DNA of 64,000 nucleotides, taken from assembly GCA_001534745.1 (NCBI GenBank), contig CP013997.1, positions 806,001-870,000 of the forward strand. The letters run 5' to 3'. The notes beneath the pieces are model-generated. The model saw only the letters and a program-made list of their open reading frames with translations. It was not told the origin of the DNA and did not search any database. The position numbers were made by a program, and so were the translations under genes. Source of the DNA: Pseudomonas monteilii (GTDB lineage: Bacteria; Pseudomonadota; Gammaproteobacteria; Pseudomonadales; Pseudomonadaceae). Positions 16,447 through 27,579 of the stretch are shown here, piece after piece (the first letter of the stretch is position 1; each line of letters opens with the position of its first letter).

Positions 16447-16461
16447 CGTCATGCGTCAGGC
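16440..16461. terminator. Short hairpin between convergent genes
   Basis: GCCTGACG and CGTCAGGC form an 8-bp stem around a 5-base loop. It overlaps the stop of the peroxidase gene and lies before the end of the glycosyltransferase gene. No T-run follows, so a terminator role is only possible. Confidence 0.35.
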
Positions 16462-16471
16462 AGTGTGATGC

Positions 16472-17710
16472 TCACTTTGGCGACAGGGACTTCGCCGAAG
16501 GTGAGGCCGTGAGGTCCGCTCCAGCGATCGGGCGTGTCTCCGACACGGCGTCTACAGCCCTGCTCGAGGGCCGGCAGGCCTCACGCAGATACCCCTCGAA
16601 CTGTTCGACGATGGTCGACCAGCCCTGTCGACTGGCGTGCCACCGTGCATTGAGTCGAACCCGACGCAAATGCTCGTCCTCCTCCAGCAACCAGCTGGCC
16701 GCTTCGATGAACCCGCTCTGATCGCCCGGCATGGCCACTACGCCATTGTCGCCATGACGAATGTGCTGGGCGGCGGCGGCCTGGTCGTAGGCCACCACGC
16801 CCAGGCCTGAAGCCATCGCTTCGAGCACGACATTGCCGAACGTCTCGCTCAGGCTTGGAAACAGGAACAGGTCGCCACTGGCGTAGTGCTCCGCCAGCGC
16901 CTCGCCCTGCTGCGCGCCGCAGAAGACGGCCTCTGGCAACTGCTGTTCCAGGGTAGCGCGTTGGGGTCCGTCGCCGACGATCACCAGGCGCATGCGGCGC
17001 GCTGGATGAGCCTGGCGCAGGGCCAGCAGGCAAGGGCGCAGCAACCCCAGGTTCTTTTCCGTGGCCAGCCGTCCGACATGCAGCACCGCGATGTCGTCCG
17101 GGCCGATGCCCCAGCGATCGCGTAGCGCCTGGCTGCGCCGACACGGGGTGAACAGCGAGGCGTCGACGCCACGACTCAAGAGCGCCAGACGTTCGAAGCC
17201 ACGACGTTCCAGCTCAGTCCGCTGGCTGAGGCTCGGTACCAGCGTCAGGGCGGTCCGGCGATGGAACCAGCGCAGGTAGTGGGTCACCGGTCGGGTCAGC
17301 AGGCCGAAGCCATAGTGCCCGGCATACTGCGCGAAATTCGTGTGAAAGCCACTGACCACGGCGATGTTCAAGCGCCTGGCCGCCCGCAGCGCGTTCAATC
17401 CCAGCGGGCCTTCGGTAGCAATGTAGAGCACATCCGGCCGCTCCCGGCGCCACTCACGCAGCAGCACGCCCAGGGCGATCTCGCCCCACTGCAAGCCTGG
17501 GTAGCCTGGCAATGACCATCCGCGTGACAGCAGCACCTGCGGTCCTGGCGGTGTGGCCAGATCGACCGCCTGGCGAGGGCGCAGTACCTGCACGCGGTGG
17601 CCACGCTGCCGCAACCCGTCGGCCAGGCGCCCAAGGGTGTTGGCCACGCCATTGATCTCGGGTGGGAAGGTTTCGCTGACCAAGGTGATGCGCAGGGACG
17701 GTGTGCTCAT
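16472..17710 (-). CDS. GT4-family glycosyltransferase
   Basis: A 412-residue GT-B enzyme of family GT4. The N-terminal half opens ITLVSETFPPEINGVANTL, the typical acceptor-side loop with ENGV/INGVA. The C-terminal half has VLHVGRLATEKNLGLL, LVIVGDGPQR and LFPSLSETFGNVVLEAMASG, including the E-x7-E nucleotide-sugar site. It resembles bacterial mannosyltransferases of the MgtA/PimB type. The ATG at 17710 is chosen as the first Met before the domain. Product unknown. Confidence 0.9.
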   Translation of the reverse strand: MSTPSLRITLVSETFPPEINGVANTLGRLADGLRQRGHRVQVLRPRQAVDLATPPGPQVLLSRGWSLPGYPGLQWGEIALGVLLREWRRERPDVLYIATEGPLGLNALRAARRLNIAVVSGFHTNFAQYAGHYGFGLLTRPVTHYLRWFHRRTALTLVPSLSQRTELERRGFERLALLSRGVDASLFTPCRRSQALRDRWGIGPDDIAVLHVGRLATEKNLGLLRPCLLALRQAHPARRMRLVIVGDGPQRATLEQQLPEAVFCGAQQGEALAEHYASGDLFLFPSLSETFGNVVLEAMASGLGVVAYDQAAAAQHIRHGDNGVVAMPGDQSGFIEAASWLLEEDEHLRRVRLNARWHASRQGWSTIVEQFEGYLREACRPSSRAVDAVSETRPIAGADLTASPSAKSLSPK

Positions 17711-17885
17711 ACAGAACAGTATGGACGCTCTGCATTGCAGCGACGTGTCATCGCCATGACCCCCTGATGACGACGTGCCAGGTCGAATGGGGACGCGTGA
17801 ATATTTATTCACGCCACTCAAGAATCGCTCGCACTTGGCCGATGGCCTGTCAACGAACCCTCGATGCCCTCCAAGGAGAGCGGTA

Positions 17886-19202
17886 ATGTTCCACAACAAA
17901 CTGAAGAAAGAACTCCAGCGCCTGCGCGAAGACCTGCTGTCGGTCTCGCAGATCAAGACGAGTCTCGACAACGAGATGCTGGTGCTTCAGCTCGATCCAC
18001 AGGGACGCATCGAGTCGGTCAACGGCAATTTCGAACGGGACATGCATTACCGCGCCGAGCAGCTGGTGGGACGGCCGCTCGAGGACATCGTGCCGCCCCA
18101 CGTGAAGACGTTGGAATTCCACCAGCGCATGAGCCGTGCCATCCGCAATGGCGAGCATTACCACGGGGCGTTCAGGCTGTTGCGTGGCGACGGTGAAGAG
18201 GCCTGGCTGCGCTCGATCCTGCAACCGGTGCTGGATGCTTCAGGCCGTATCAGGTGCTTCACCATCCACTCCAGCGACCTGACCCGTACCATCAAGACGT
18301 CGCGCGAGCATGAAAGCCTGATCAAGGCCCTGCAACGCTCCACGGCGGTGATCGAGTTCAACCTCGACGGCGAAGTGCTGACCGCCAACGAGCGCTTCCT
18401 GGAGGCGACCGGCTACACGTTGGAGCAGATCCGCGGCAAGCATCATCGCATCTTCTGCGAACCCGAACAGGCACGCTCGAGCGATTACCAGGCCTTCTGG
18501 GAAAAGCTGCGACGCGGTGAATACATTGCCGATCGCTTTGAGCGCGTCGATTCACGGGGCCGTACCATCTGGCTGGAGGCTTCGTACAACCCGATCTTCG
18601 ATGCCCACGACGTGCTCTACAAAGTGGTCAAGTTCGCCACGGTGATCACCGACCAGGTCAATCAGGAGCAGGCGGTGTCCAGGGCTGCGGACATCGCCCA
18701 TTCGACCTCGGTGCAGACCGACGCCAGCGCCCGCAAGGCCAGCGAAGTGGTCAGCCAGTCGATGGGGGTGATGCGCGAGCTGGAGGCCTGCATGCAGCAG
18801 GCCGCCGAGAGCATCGAGGCGCTGGACAAGCAGTCGCGGGTGATCGGCGCGATCATCAAGACCATCAGCGACATCGCCGGGCAGACCAACCTGCTGGCAC
18901 TCAATGCGGCCATCGAGGCCGCCCGGGCGGGCGAGCAGGGGCGGGGGTTCGCCGTGGTCGCCGACGAAGTGCGCCAATTGGCCTCGCGTACCAGTGGCGC
19001 GACCGAGGAAATCGCCCAGGTGGTGAAGCAGAACGAGCAACTCGCTCAGGCGGCGGTGGCGATCATCGACGCCAGCAAACGCCAGGCCGAGCAGAGCCTG
19101 GCGCTGGCAGGGCAGACCGATGCGGTGATCGCCGAGATTCAGGATGGCGCGCGCCAGGTGGTCGGCGCGGTAGGCCAGTTCGCCCATCAACTGGGTCGAT
19201 GA
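17886..19202 (+). CDS. Soluble PAS-PAS methyl-accepting chemotaxis protein (BdlA-like)
   Basis: A 438-residue chemoreceptor without membrane segments. Two PAS domains lie at about 25-145 and 150-265 ([20 protein letters not shown] and [20 protein letters not shown]). A signalling domain follows with the conserved hairpin tip [20 protein letters not shown] and [13 protein letters not shown]. This layout matches BdlA of P. aeruginosa, which controls biofilm dispersion. AAGGAGAG at 17873-17880 fixes the ATG at 17886. Confidence 0.92.
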   Translation: MFHNKLKKELQRLREDLLSVSQIKTSLDNEMLVLQLDPQGRIESVNGNFERDMHYRAEQLVGRPLEDIVPPHVKTLEFHQRMSRAIRNGEHYHGAFRLLRGDGEEAWLRSILQPVLDASGRIRCFTIHSSDLTRTIKTSREHESLIKALQRSTAVIEFNLDGEVLTANERFLEATGYTLEQIRGKHHRIFCEPEQARSSDYQAFWEKLRRGEYIADRFERVDSRGRTIWLEASYNPIFDAHDVLYKVVKFATVITDQVNQEQAVSRAADIAHSTSVQTDASARKASEVVSQSMGVMRELEACMQQAAESIEALDKQSRVIGAIIKTISDIAGQTNLLALNAAIEAARAGEQGRGFAVVADEVRQLASRTSGATEEIAQVVKQNEQLAQAAVAIIDASKRQAEQSLALAGQTDAVIAEIQDGARQVVGAVGQFAHQLGR

Positions 19203-19238
19203 GCGAACGGACACGCCCCGTCATGGGGGCGATACCGA

Positions 19239-19625
19239 TCAAGCGGCTCGCTCGGTTTCCTTGATGTGGTCGTAGACGACACCCAGGGCGTCGCTGACCA
19301 GATTGATGTCGACATCCACATGCAGGTCCTGGCTGGTCTGACCACGGACCTTGAACAGACCGCCATGGGGACCGATGGCGGGGCGTTCGCTGTCCAGCAC
19401 GGCACGGGTCAGCAGGTCGATCAACGATTCGCTGTAGTTCACCACGCCATCCTGGTCCCACGTGGTGTAGAACAACCGATCATGGGGTTCGTCGATGTCG
19501 CGTGCTTCGAGAATCTCGCGCAGGCGCCATTTGACGCGGTGTTCGGCGATGACGGCGTTCTGCAGGTGCGCAGGCACGCCGGCCAGGTCGATGAAGTCTT
19601 TCGAGGTGACGTCGTAGAAGTCCAT
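19239..19625 (-). CDS. Uncharacterised acidic protein, 128 aa
   Basis: Begins MDFYDVTSKDFIDLAGVP and ends YDHIKETERAA. GGAG lies eight bases before the ATG. It has no signal peptide, membrane segment or motif I recognise. It is strongly acidic, with a repeated hydrophobic/acidic pattern (DVDINLVSDALGVVYDHI) that suggests a small alpha/beta cytoplasmic domain. It is convergent with the BdlA-like gene. Coding support comes from the ribosome site, length and codon use. Confidence 0.7.
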   Translation of the reverse strand: MDFYDVTSKDFIDLAGVPAHLQNAVIAEHRVKWRLREILEARDIDEPHDRLFYTTWDQDGVVNYSESLIDLLTRAVLDSERPAIGPHGGLFKVRGQTSQDLHVDVDINLVSDALGVVYDHIKETERAA

Positions 19626-19816
19626 GGGTGATCTCCAGGTGAGGGGGCCGCCCCGTGCGGCCGGGCCACATTGAAGATCGGACCGAGATCGAACCGGCGC
19701 TACATAGTTAGCGGGTCCGCTCTCTCACGCACCACGCTTGAGGTCCGGCTGGCCGACAACAGAAGCAACCGCTGCCCGATGGGCTGGCTGCAGGGTCGCT
19801 TCGGCCCACCCTTCGA

Positions 19817-20032
19817 TCATCGCCAGCCCATCGCCCATACCTGGGCATCGCGCAGCACCCGCCAGTCCAACCACTCGCTGCGCCCGCTGTGCACGGCCTG
19901 CAGTTCCACACGCAGAAGGGTGCCCGCTTCGTCATGCTCCAGGTCGGTGACCAGAAAGTGCTTTTCACGGTTCACCGGGTGCGTCGCAGTCCATTTGGAC
20001 AGCTTGAGCTTGGCGGGGTTGAAGCGATTCAT
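19817..20032 (-). CDS. TIGR02450-family Trp-rich small protein
   Basis: A 71-residue basic protein matching the TIGR02450 pattern: FNPAKLKLSKWTATHPVNRE, KHFLVTDLEHDE and DWRVLRDAQVWAMGW. Five Trp residues are visible. An AGGAGC ribosome site precedes the ATG. The family has no known function. It lies 41 bases downstream of cysZ on the same strand and may be co-transcribed. Confidence 0.88.
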   Translation of the reverse strand: MNRFNPAKLKLSKWTATHPVNREKHFLVTDLEHDEAGTLLRVELQAVHSGRSEWLDWRVLRDAQVWAMGWR

Positions 20033-20073
20033 GGGAAGCTCCTGTGGACGAGGTAAGATCAGGTCGGGGCGTT

Positions 20074-20838
20074 TCAGGCCCGATGATCGGGCATGCCTGC
20101 AACGCGGGTATCACCTTTTTCCCGCACCCAGAACACCGTCGCCCCCGCTACCGCCGCCGGCATCATCAGGATGTTCACCAGCGGAATCAATAGCGCCAGG
20201 TAGGTGATGCCACCGAAACCCAGGCTCTGCCAGCGCTTGCTGCGCAGCCAGGCGAGCATGTCCTGCCAGCTCATCTTGTGGTTGTCGGCCGGGTAGTCGA
20301 TGTACTGGATGGCCATCATCCACACCCCGAACAACAGCCAGAGCGGCGCGGCGATCACGTTCACCACCGGGATCAGCGACAGCACGAACAGGCCCAGGGC
20401 CCGCGGCAGGAAGTAGCCCAGCTTGCGCATTTCACGGCCGAAGGTGCGCGGGACCATGGCGACCAGTTCGCCCCAGCTGAACGCCGGGAAAGGGTCCTGG
20501 CCGCTCACGACCACCTCGACCTTTTCCGCCAGGAAGCCATTGAACGGGGCCGCAATGATGTTGGCGACCAGGGTGAAGGTGAAGAACACCATCAATGCCA
20601 CCAGCACCACGAACAACGGCCAGATGATGTAGCTCAGAAAGCCCAGCCAGTCCGGCAGGTTCGGCATCAGGGTATCGACCCACAGCCCGAACTGATGCCA
20701 GGCGAAGTACACCAGGGCGCCGAACAGCAGCAGGTTGGTCAACAGCGGCAGCAGCACGAACAGGCGCAGGCCAGGGCTCAACACCAGCCTGAGCCCTTCG
20801 CGCAGGTACTGAGGGCCGGACAGAACGGGAACGGGCAT
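20074..20838 (-). CDS. cysZ: CysZ sulfate transporter
   Basis: A 254-residue inner-membrane protein with the EI24/CysZ signature: [20 protein letters not shown] near the N-terminus, [18 protein letters not shown], and [20 protein letters not shown]. CysZ mediates sulfate entry for cysteine synthesis. Four main hydrophobic regions are visible. No other cys genes are in the window. It is divergent from the peroxiredoxin gene. Confidence 0.92.
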   Translation of the reverse strand: MPVPVLSGPQYLREGLRLVLSPGLRLFVLLPLLTNLLLFGALVYFAWHQFGLWVDTLMPNLPDWLGFLSYIIWPLFVVLVALMVFFTFTLVANIIAAPFNGFLAEKVEVVVSGQDPFPAFSWGELVAMVPRTFGREMRKLGYFLPRALGLFVLSLIPVVNVIAAPLWLLFGVWMMAIQYIDYPADNHKMSWQDMLAWLRSKRWQSLGFGGITYLALLIPLVNILMMPAAVAGATVFWVREKGDTRVAGMPDHRA

Positions 20839-20961
20839 GTAAGGGCACTCCAGGTTCGACAGAAGGGCCGACCTTACCGAGTTTGCACGGCAGGCGGAAG
20901 CGACCTGCCTGTGACGGGGTGTGACGGCCCAGGTTCCCCGGCGACGAAGCCGCTTGAAGGC

Positions 20962-20998
20962 ATAGAGCGGGGCTATGAGGTGGATTGTCGATGGATAT
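20962..20998 (+). promoter_or_regulatory. Candidate OxyR binding site
   Basis: Four tetranucleotides at exact 7-base spacing read ATAG (20962-20965), CTAT (20973-20976), ATTG (20984-20987) and ATAT (20995-20998). This is the tandem ATAG-N7-CTAT-N7-ATAG-N7-CTAT layout of OxyR sites, the first half perfect and the second with one mismatch in each block. It ends 76 bases upstream of the peroxiredoxin start, which fits peroxide induction. Confidence 0.65.
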
Positions 20999-21074
20999 TT
21001 CCTTACTCTCTGCGACCTCGCTACAGTGCTTCAACTTTCAAACCCTTCGGATCTCGACTTAACAAGGAGTCACC

Positions 21075-21674
21075 ATGAGCATTCTGGTCAACAAGCAGGC
21101 CCCGGATTTCGACGCAGCCGCCGTTCTGGGCGATGGCTCGATCGTCGACAGCTTCAAACTGTCCTCGCTGCGCGGCAAGTACGTCGTGCTGTTCTTCTGG
21201 CCGCTGGACTTCACCTTCGTCTGCCCATCGGAAATCATCGCCCACAACAACCGCATGGATAAATTCCGCGAGCTGGGCGTCGAGGTGGTCGGTGTATCGA
21301 TCGACTCGCAGTTCACCCACCACGCCTGGCGCAGCACGCCGGTGGAGAAGGGCGGCATCGGCGCGGTCGAGTTCACCATGGTCGCCGACGTCAAGCACGA
21401 GATCACCCGTGCCTACGGCATCGAGCATGAAGCAGGTGTCGCGCTGCGTGCCTCGTTCCTGATCGACCAGCAAGGCGTGGTACAGCACCAGGTGGTCAAC
21501 AACCTGCCCCTGGGTCGTGAAGTCGACGAGATGGTCCGCCTGGTCGAGGCGCTGCAGTTCACCGAGGCCCATGGCGAAGTCTGCCCGGCCGGCTGGCGCA
21601 AGGGCCAGAAAGGCATGAAGGCCGACGCCCAGGGCGTTGCCGACTACCTGGCCGAGAACGCCACCAACCTGTAA
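21075..21674 (+). CDS. Typical 2-Cys peroxiredoxin (AhpC/Tsa family)
   Basis: A 199-residue peroxidase that reduces H2O2 and organic peroxides. The peroxidatic Cys50 lies in FTFVCPSE and the resolving Cys170 in GEVCPAGW, with the conserved WPLDFTF before the first. AAGGAG precedes the ATG. It is followed by trxB on the same strand (120 bases), so thioredoxin reductase/thioredoxin is the probable reductant. The upstream OxyR-like site suggests peroxide control. Confidence 0.94.
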   Translation: MSILVNKQAPDFDAAAVLGDGSIVDSFKLSSLRGKYVVLFFWPLDFTFVCPSEIIAHNNRMDKFRELGVEVVGVSIDSQFTHHAWRSTPVEKGGIGAVEFTMVADVKHEITRAYGIEHEAGVALRASFLIDQQGVVQHQVVNNLPLGREVDEMVRLVEALQFTEAHGEVCPAGWRKGQKGMKADAQGVADYLAENATNL

Positions 21675-21773
21675 CACGCAGTCTTGCTTCACCGCGGCCG
21701 GCGCTCCAGCGCCAGGCCACGGTCTTCAACATCCAGCCGGCCTCGCCGGCGCCACGACGACGGTCCTGCGTGA

Positions 21774-22757
<984 letters not shown>

Positions 22758-22800
22758 TCCGCTAGGGCGACTGCACCCGGCATGCGCCGGGTCGCGTGTC

Positions 22801-22839
22801 GAAAAAGCCCGGTATCGCCTGTGCGGTCCGGGCTTTTTC
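22801..22839. terminator. Bidirectional Rho-independent terminator between trxB and nadC
   Basis: GAAAAAGCCCGG (22801-22812) and CCGGGCTTTTTC (22828-22839) form a perfect 12-bp stem with T-runs on both strands. It serves both convergent genes. Confidence 0.92.
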
Positions 22840-22850
22840 GTGCCTGTGCG

Positions 22851-23777
<927 letters not shown>

Positions 23778-23939
23778 TCAGGCGGTAGGGAGCTTTGTGT
23801 ACCTTTTATGGTCTGTGATTACGACCGTCCCCACGCCAAGGAAAGACGGTGCAGACGTCATGGTCGAGGCCAAGCCGATTGGCCTCGTGAATACGGACCC
23901 GCAGCAGCGTCGATGACACGCCCTGTCAAGGAGATCGGG

Positions 23940-26108
23940 ATGTACAAGGAAAGCAATGTTGTGAACCTGGCGCAGGCCATGCGGCACGGCCTTCGTGCCG
24001 TCGAGCCAGGGCTGCCCATGCTGGTCGTGCAGGTGCGCGACAAGGCGGCCCTGCAGCTGCACCAAGGCATGCGCACGCTGTTCGACATTGCTGACGATAC
24101 GCTCTTCGAACTGGCCGACAAGGCCCTCTGCGACCATGATCGACGGCTGATGCTCGATGCCATGCACGAGATTCGTCAGCAGCGCAAACATTTAGAGCGC
24201 ACGTTTATGGATATGTTCCATGACGCCTTCTATCAAATCAGCCGCTCCCGTGCGGCGACCTGGCCAACGCGCTCCGTGGAGCAGAGCTGGAATCCACCGG
24301 ACTACCGTGAGTCGGCCTTGGTGCTCGAAACCCTGGTCGAGCGGGCGGTCGCACGCGACAGCCAGGCCCTGCACCATTTGAATGTGCGCTTTCATCACCT
24401 GCTCGAAGCGCCCCTGGACATGCAGCACAACCCGCTGGGCCCCCGTTGCCTGGGCGACTATTTCCTGAGGATCGTGCACATGCTCAGTGTCAGCGCCAAG
24501 GTCAAGCTGGTCCTGGTGAAACTCTTCGAACGCTGCATCTTGCGTGATGTGGATTTGATGTATGCCGAAAGCAATCAGATGCTCATGGCCGCCGGTGTCC
24601 TGGGCGCGCTCAAGTCTGCGCCCCGGCGGCGTGCCCAGGATGGTCAGCGCATGAGCAGCGCGCGGCCTGCCAATCAGGACGACACCCACCTGGCACCGGA
24701 CCAGGGCGTCGATGGCGAGTGCTTCACCACGGCCTACGCCTTGCTGACCCCGCGCCGGGGCCGGTTGTCGTCCGGTGCCTCGGGCGGTCGTGGCCTGCAG
24801 GTGATCGAGGGGCATGACCTGCTCCGGTTGCTCACGGCGTTGCAGCAGCGTGCCCTTGCGCCTGAAACGCCAGCCCTCTTCGACGTCGTCGAACAGCTCG
24901 GGTCGGCCCTGTCGCACATCACCAAGCGGGGTGCCGTGACCTGTTGCATTACAGAGCACGACGAAGCGGTGATCGACCTGGTGGGGCTGTCCTTCGACCA
25001 GATTCTGGCGGACCCGAATCTGCCGCGATCGCTCAAGGCGCTCATCGATCGCGTGCGGATTCCGGTGATGAAAGCCGCGTTGATGCAGCCAGGATTCTTC
25101 GACCACCCAGGCCACCCGGCCAGGCGCCTGATCCAGGCGCTGGCCGACACCGGCATGGGCTGGAGCGACGAGGGTGAACAGTCCCCCGAAGGCGTGCAGG
25201 TGGTGCTCGAGCACCTGGTCCATCGTCTGGTGGCCGATTTCACCGAGGACATGGGCCTGTTCAACGCGGTGCTGAACGAGTGCCTGGTGCGGGTGGAGGA
25301 AGAGCGGCAGCGTACTGCCAGGCTCGAACAGCGTGTCCGCGACGCCGAGGAAGGCCGCCTGCGCTGGTTGCAGGCGCGGCAAAGCGTGCAGCGCGAACTC
25401 AACCTGCGGCTGCATGGCCGTTTCGTACCGCATATGGTGGTGGACATGCTGGTCACTGGCTGGAGCCAGGTGTTGCTGATGGCCTGGCTCAAGCATGGCG
25501 AGCGTTCCTTGCCGTGGTCCAAGGCCCTGGCGACCATGGACTCGCTGCTGCTGAGCGTGGCGCCTCATCGTCAGACCTTGGCCAGGCAGGAGCTGCTCGA
25601 GCGCGTCCCAGGGCTGCTCAAGGCCCTGCGTGAAGGGCTGGCAGGCGTGGCCATGGAGTCGACTGCCATGAGCACGTTCTTCCAGCGGCTGCAGCAACTG
25701 CATCTGCGCGCCTGTAGCCCGTCGGAGGAAGGCGAGGATGCTCAGGAGGCGCTGGTGCATGTGCAGGACGAAATCGTCCTGGCCGTGCCCCAGGAGAGCA
25801 TCTGTGGCCCCCTCTGGCAGCCGGCGGCGGACGACCCTTCGCTGCTGAGCGTGCGCGCGCTCCGCACGGGGCAGTGGATCGTCACCGACGATGGCGAGTC
25901 CGATCGCTGCAAGTTGGTAGCGTCTCTGGACGACGCCGATCGGCTGGTGTTCACCCACCAGGGAGGGCGCAAGGTCCGCGAATGGACACGCGCAGGCCTG
26001 ACCATGGCCATGCGTCGCGGCGAAGTCCGGTTGCTGGAAGACGGGCCGGTATTCGAGCGCTGCTGGCCGCGTGTCCTGACCCAGTTGCGCGGGCAGTCCT
26101 TGCACTGA
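23940..26108 (+). CDS. DUF1631 family protein
   Basis: A 722-residue cytoplasmic, mostly helical protein. The C-terminal part has the DUF1631 signature RTGQWIVTDDGESDRCKLVA, REWTRAGLTMAMRRGEVRLL and DDADRLVFTHQGGRKV, a region that looks PilZ-like. The function is unknown. AAGGAG at 23928-23933 selects the ATG at 23940 over the longer open frame. It lies 66 bases before ampD in the same direction. Confidence 0.88.
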   Translation: MYKESNVVNLAQAMRHGLRAVEPGLPMLVVQVRDKAALQLHQGMRTLFDIADDTLFELADKALCDHDRRLMLDAMHEIRQQRKHLERTFMDMFHDAFYQISRSRAATWPTRSVEQSWNPPDYRESALVLETLVERAVARDSQALHHLNVRFHHLLEAPLDMQHNPLGPRCLGDYFLRIVHMLSVSAKVKLVLVKLFERCILRDVDLMYAESNQMLMAAGVLGALKSAPRRRAQDGQRMSSARPANQDDTHLAPDQGVDGECFTTAYALLTPRRGRLSSGASGGRGLQVIEGHDLLRLLTALQQRALAPETPALFDVVEQLGSALSHITKRGAVTCCITEHDEAVIDLVGLSFDQILADPNLPRSLKALIDRVRIPVMKAALMQPGFFDHPGHPARRLIQALADTGMGWSDEGEQSPEGVQVVLEHLVHRLVADFTEDMGLFNAVLNECLVRVEEERQRTARLEQRVRDAEEGRLRWLQARQSVQRELNLRLHGRFVPHMVVDMLVTGWSQVLLMAWLKHGERSLPWSKALATMDSLLLSVAPHRQTLARQELLERVPGLLKALREGLAGVAMESTAMSTFFQRLQQLHLRACSPSEEGEDAQEALVHVQDEIVLAVPQESICGPLWQPAADDPSLLSVRALRTGQWIVTDDGESDRCKLVASLDDADRLVFTHQGGRKVREWTRAGLTMAMRRGEVRLLEDGPVFERCWPRVLTQLRGQSLH

Positions 26109-26174
26109 ATCTTCATGCAAGCGCCAGGGCCTCACGGCATACTGGCGCCTCCTTTCCGTGATGCAGGAACGATC

Positions 26175-26738
26175 ATGCAACTGGACCCCGCGACCGGCTG
26201 GTTCACGGACGTCGTACGATGCCCTTCACCGAACTTCAACGCCCGCCCGGCGAACGAGCCGATTTCCCTGCTGGTCATCCACAACATCAGCCTGCCGCCG
26301 GGTCGCTTCGGCACGGGCAAGGTCCAGGCCCTGTTCCAGAATCGCCTGGACCCGGCCGAGCATCCTTATTTCGAAGGCCTGCGTGGGCTGACCGTATCGG
26401 CGCACCTGCTCATCGAGCGCACGGGGCAGGTGACCCAGTTCGTCTCCTTGCTCGACCGTGCCTGGCATGCCGGCGTGTCCTGCTTCGACGGCCGCGAAGG
26501 CTGCAACGACTTTTCCATCGGCATCGAGCTGGAGGGCACCGATGACGAACCCTATACCGAGCCTCAATACAGGGTGCTGGCCCAGCTTACCCGGCTCATC
26601 CAGGCCACGTGGCCGATCATCGACGCAGCGCGTATCCAGGGCCACAGCGACATCGCCCCAGGGCGCAAGACCGACCCGGGGCCAGCCTTCGACTGGGCAC
26701 GGTTCGAGGCTGACCTGAGCGACAAGGTGCTTTCATGA
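26175..26738 (+). CDS. ampD: 1,6-anhydro-N-acetylmuramyl-L-alanine amidase AmpD
   Basis: A 187-residue cytoplasmic zinc amidase that cleaves anhydro-muropeptides during cell-wall recycling and so keeps AmpR-controlled beta-lactamase off. Zinc ligands are visible as His36 (LVIHNIS), His157 (IQGHSDIAPGRK) and Asp167 (TDPGPAF). FNARP and SAHLLIERTG are also typical. The start overlaps no earlier gene, and its end overlaps ampE by four bases (ATGA). Confidence 0.95.
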   Translation: MQLDPATGWFTDVVRCPSPNFNARPANEPISLLVIHNISLPPGRFGTGKVQALFQNRLDPAEHPYFEGLRGLTVSAHLLIERTGQVTQFVSLLDRAWHAGVSCFDGREGCNDFSIGIELEGTDDEPYTEPQYRVLAQLTRLIQATWPIIDAARIQGHSDIAPGRKTDPGPAFDWARFEADLSDKVLS

Positions 26739-27565
26739 GTTTTCTGGTGCTGATCCTGATCCTGGGGATCGAGAAGTTTTCGGCCTGGCGTCCGCGGCTT
26801 CAACGGGACGGGTGGTTTCTGCGTGAACTGGCGCGCCTGGAGCGCGATGAGACGATGCCGTCTCTTGGCGTACTGGCTGTGCTGGTGCTCGTTCCGGTAG
26901 GCCTGCTGGCCTGGCTGCTGCACGTGCTCGAGCCCGTGGCGTATGGCCTGCTGGCATTGCCTGTGCACGTGCTGGTGCTGCTCTACAGCCTGGGGCGAGG
27001 GCAGGCCAAGGGCGCACTCGGACCCTTCCGCGATGCCTGGCGCCGGGGCGACAGCCAGGCCAGTCTGTATGCGGCCGAACGTGATCTGGGCATTCGAGAG
27101 GAAGACACCGAGTCGGTGCTGGGGCGCGTTCAGGGCCACCTGATCTGGCGGGTCTACGATGGATTCTTCGCGGTGATCTTCTGGTACGCGGTGCTCGGGC
27201 CGGCAGGTGCCCTGGGTTTCCGCTTGCTGACCCTGTGCCAGCACCACGGTCGCCGACAGGGCCTGGTGGTCCATGCCGCACGGCTGCGTCATGGGCTGGA
27301 CTGGATACCGGCCAGGGTGTTGGTGGTCAGCTTCGCCCTGGTCGGCCATTTCGTCGCCGTCATGCGCCTGCTGTTGCAGGAAGTGCTGGCCTGGCGTCTC
27401 CCGGCGGCAACGTTGCTGGCCAAGGCAGGGCAGGCCGCCGATTCGCCTATCGGTCCACGGGCAGGCCAGCCTGGGCTGGACTACCTGGACAGCCAGTGGG
27501 CGTTGCTGCAGCGTAGCGCCGTGCTGTGGTATGTCGGCCTGGCGGTGGCGGTGGTGCTTGCCTGA
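26735..27565 (+). CDS. ampE: AmpE, regulatory signalling modulator
   Basis: A 276-residue inner-membrane protein with four hydrophobic segments and the AmpE/CobD-like features RDAWRRGD, YAAERDL, LIWRVYDGFFAVIFWYAVLGPAGALGFRL. It is translationally coupled to ampD, the classic ampDE arrangement. AmpE's exact role in beta-lactamase signalling is unsettled. Confidence 0.92.
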   Translation: MSFLVLILILGIEKFSAWRPRLQRDGWFLRELARLERDETMPSLGVLAVLVLVPVGLLAWLLHVLEPVAYGLLALPVHVLVLLYSLGRGQAKGALGPFRDAWRRGDSQASLYAAERDLGIREEDTESVLGRVQGHLIWRVYDGFFAVIFWYAVLGPAGALGFRLLTLCQHHGRRQGLVVHAARLRHGLDWIPARVLVVSFALVGHFVAVMRLLLQEVLAWRLPAATLLAKAGQAADSPIGPRAGQPGLDYLDSQWALLQRSAVLWYVGLAVAVVLA

Positions 27566-27579
27566 ACCGGTTGTCGGCC

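Noticed and set aside
24192..26180. 662-codon minus-strand open frame opposite DUF1631
   Set aside because: Low-complexity shadow composition, no start signals, and it covers the DUF1631 gene.
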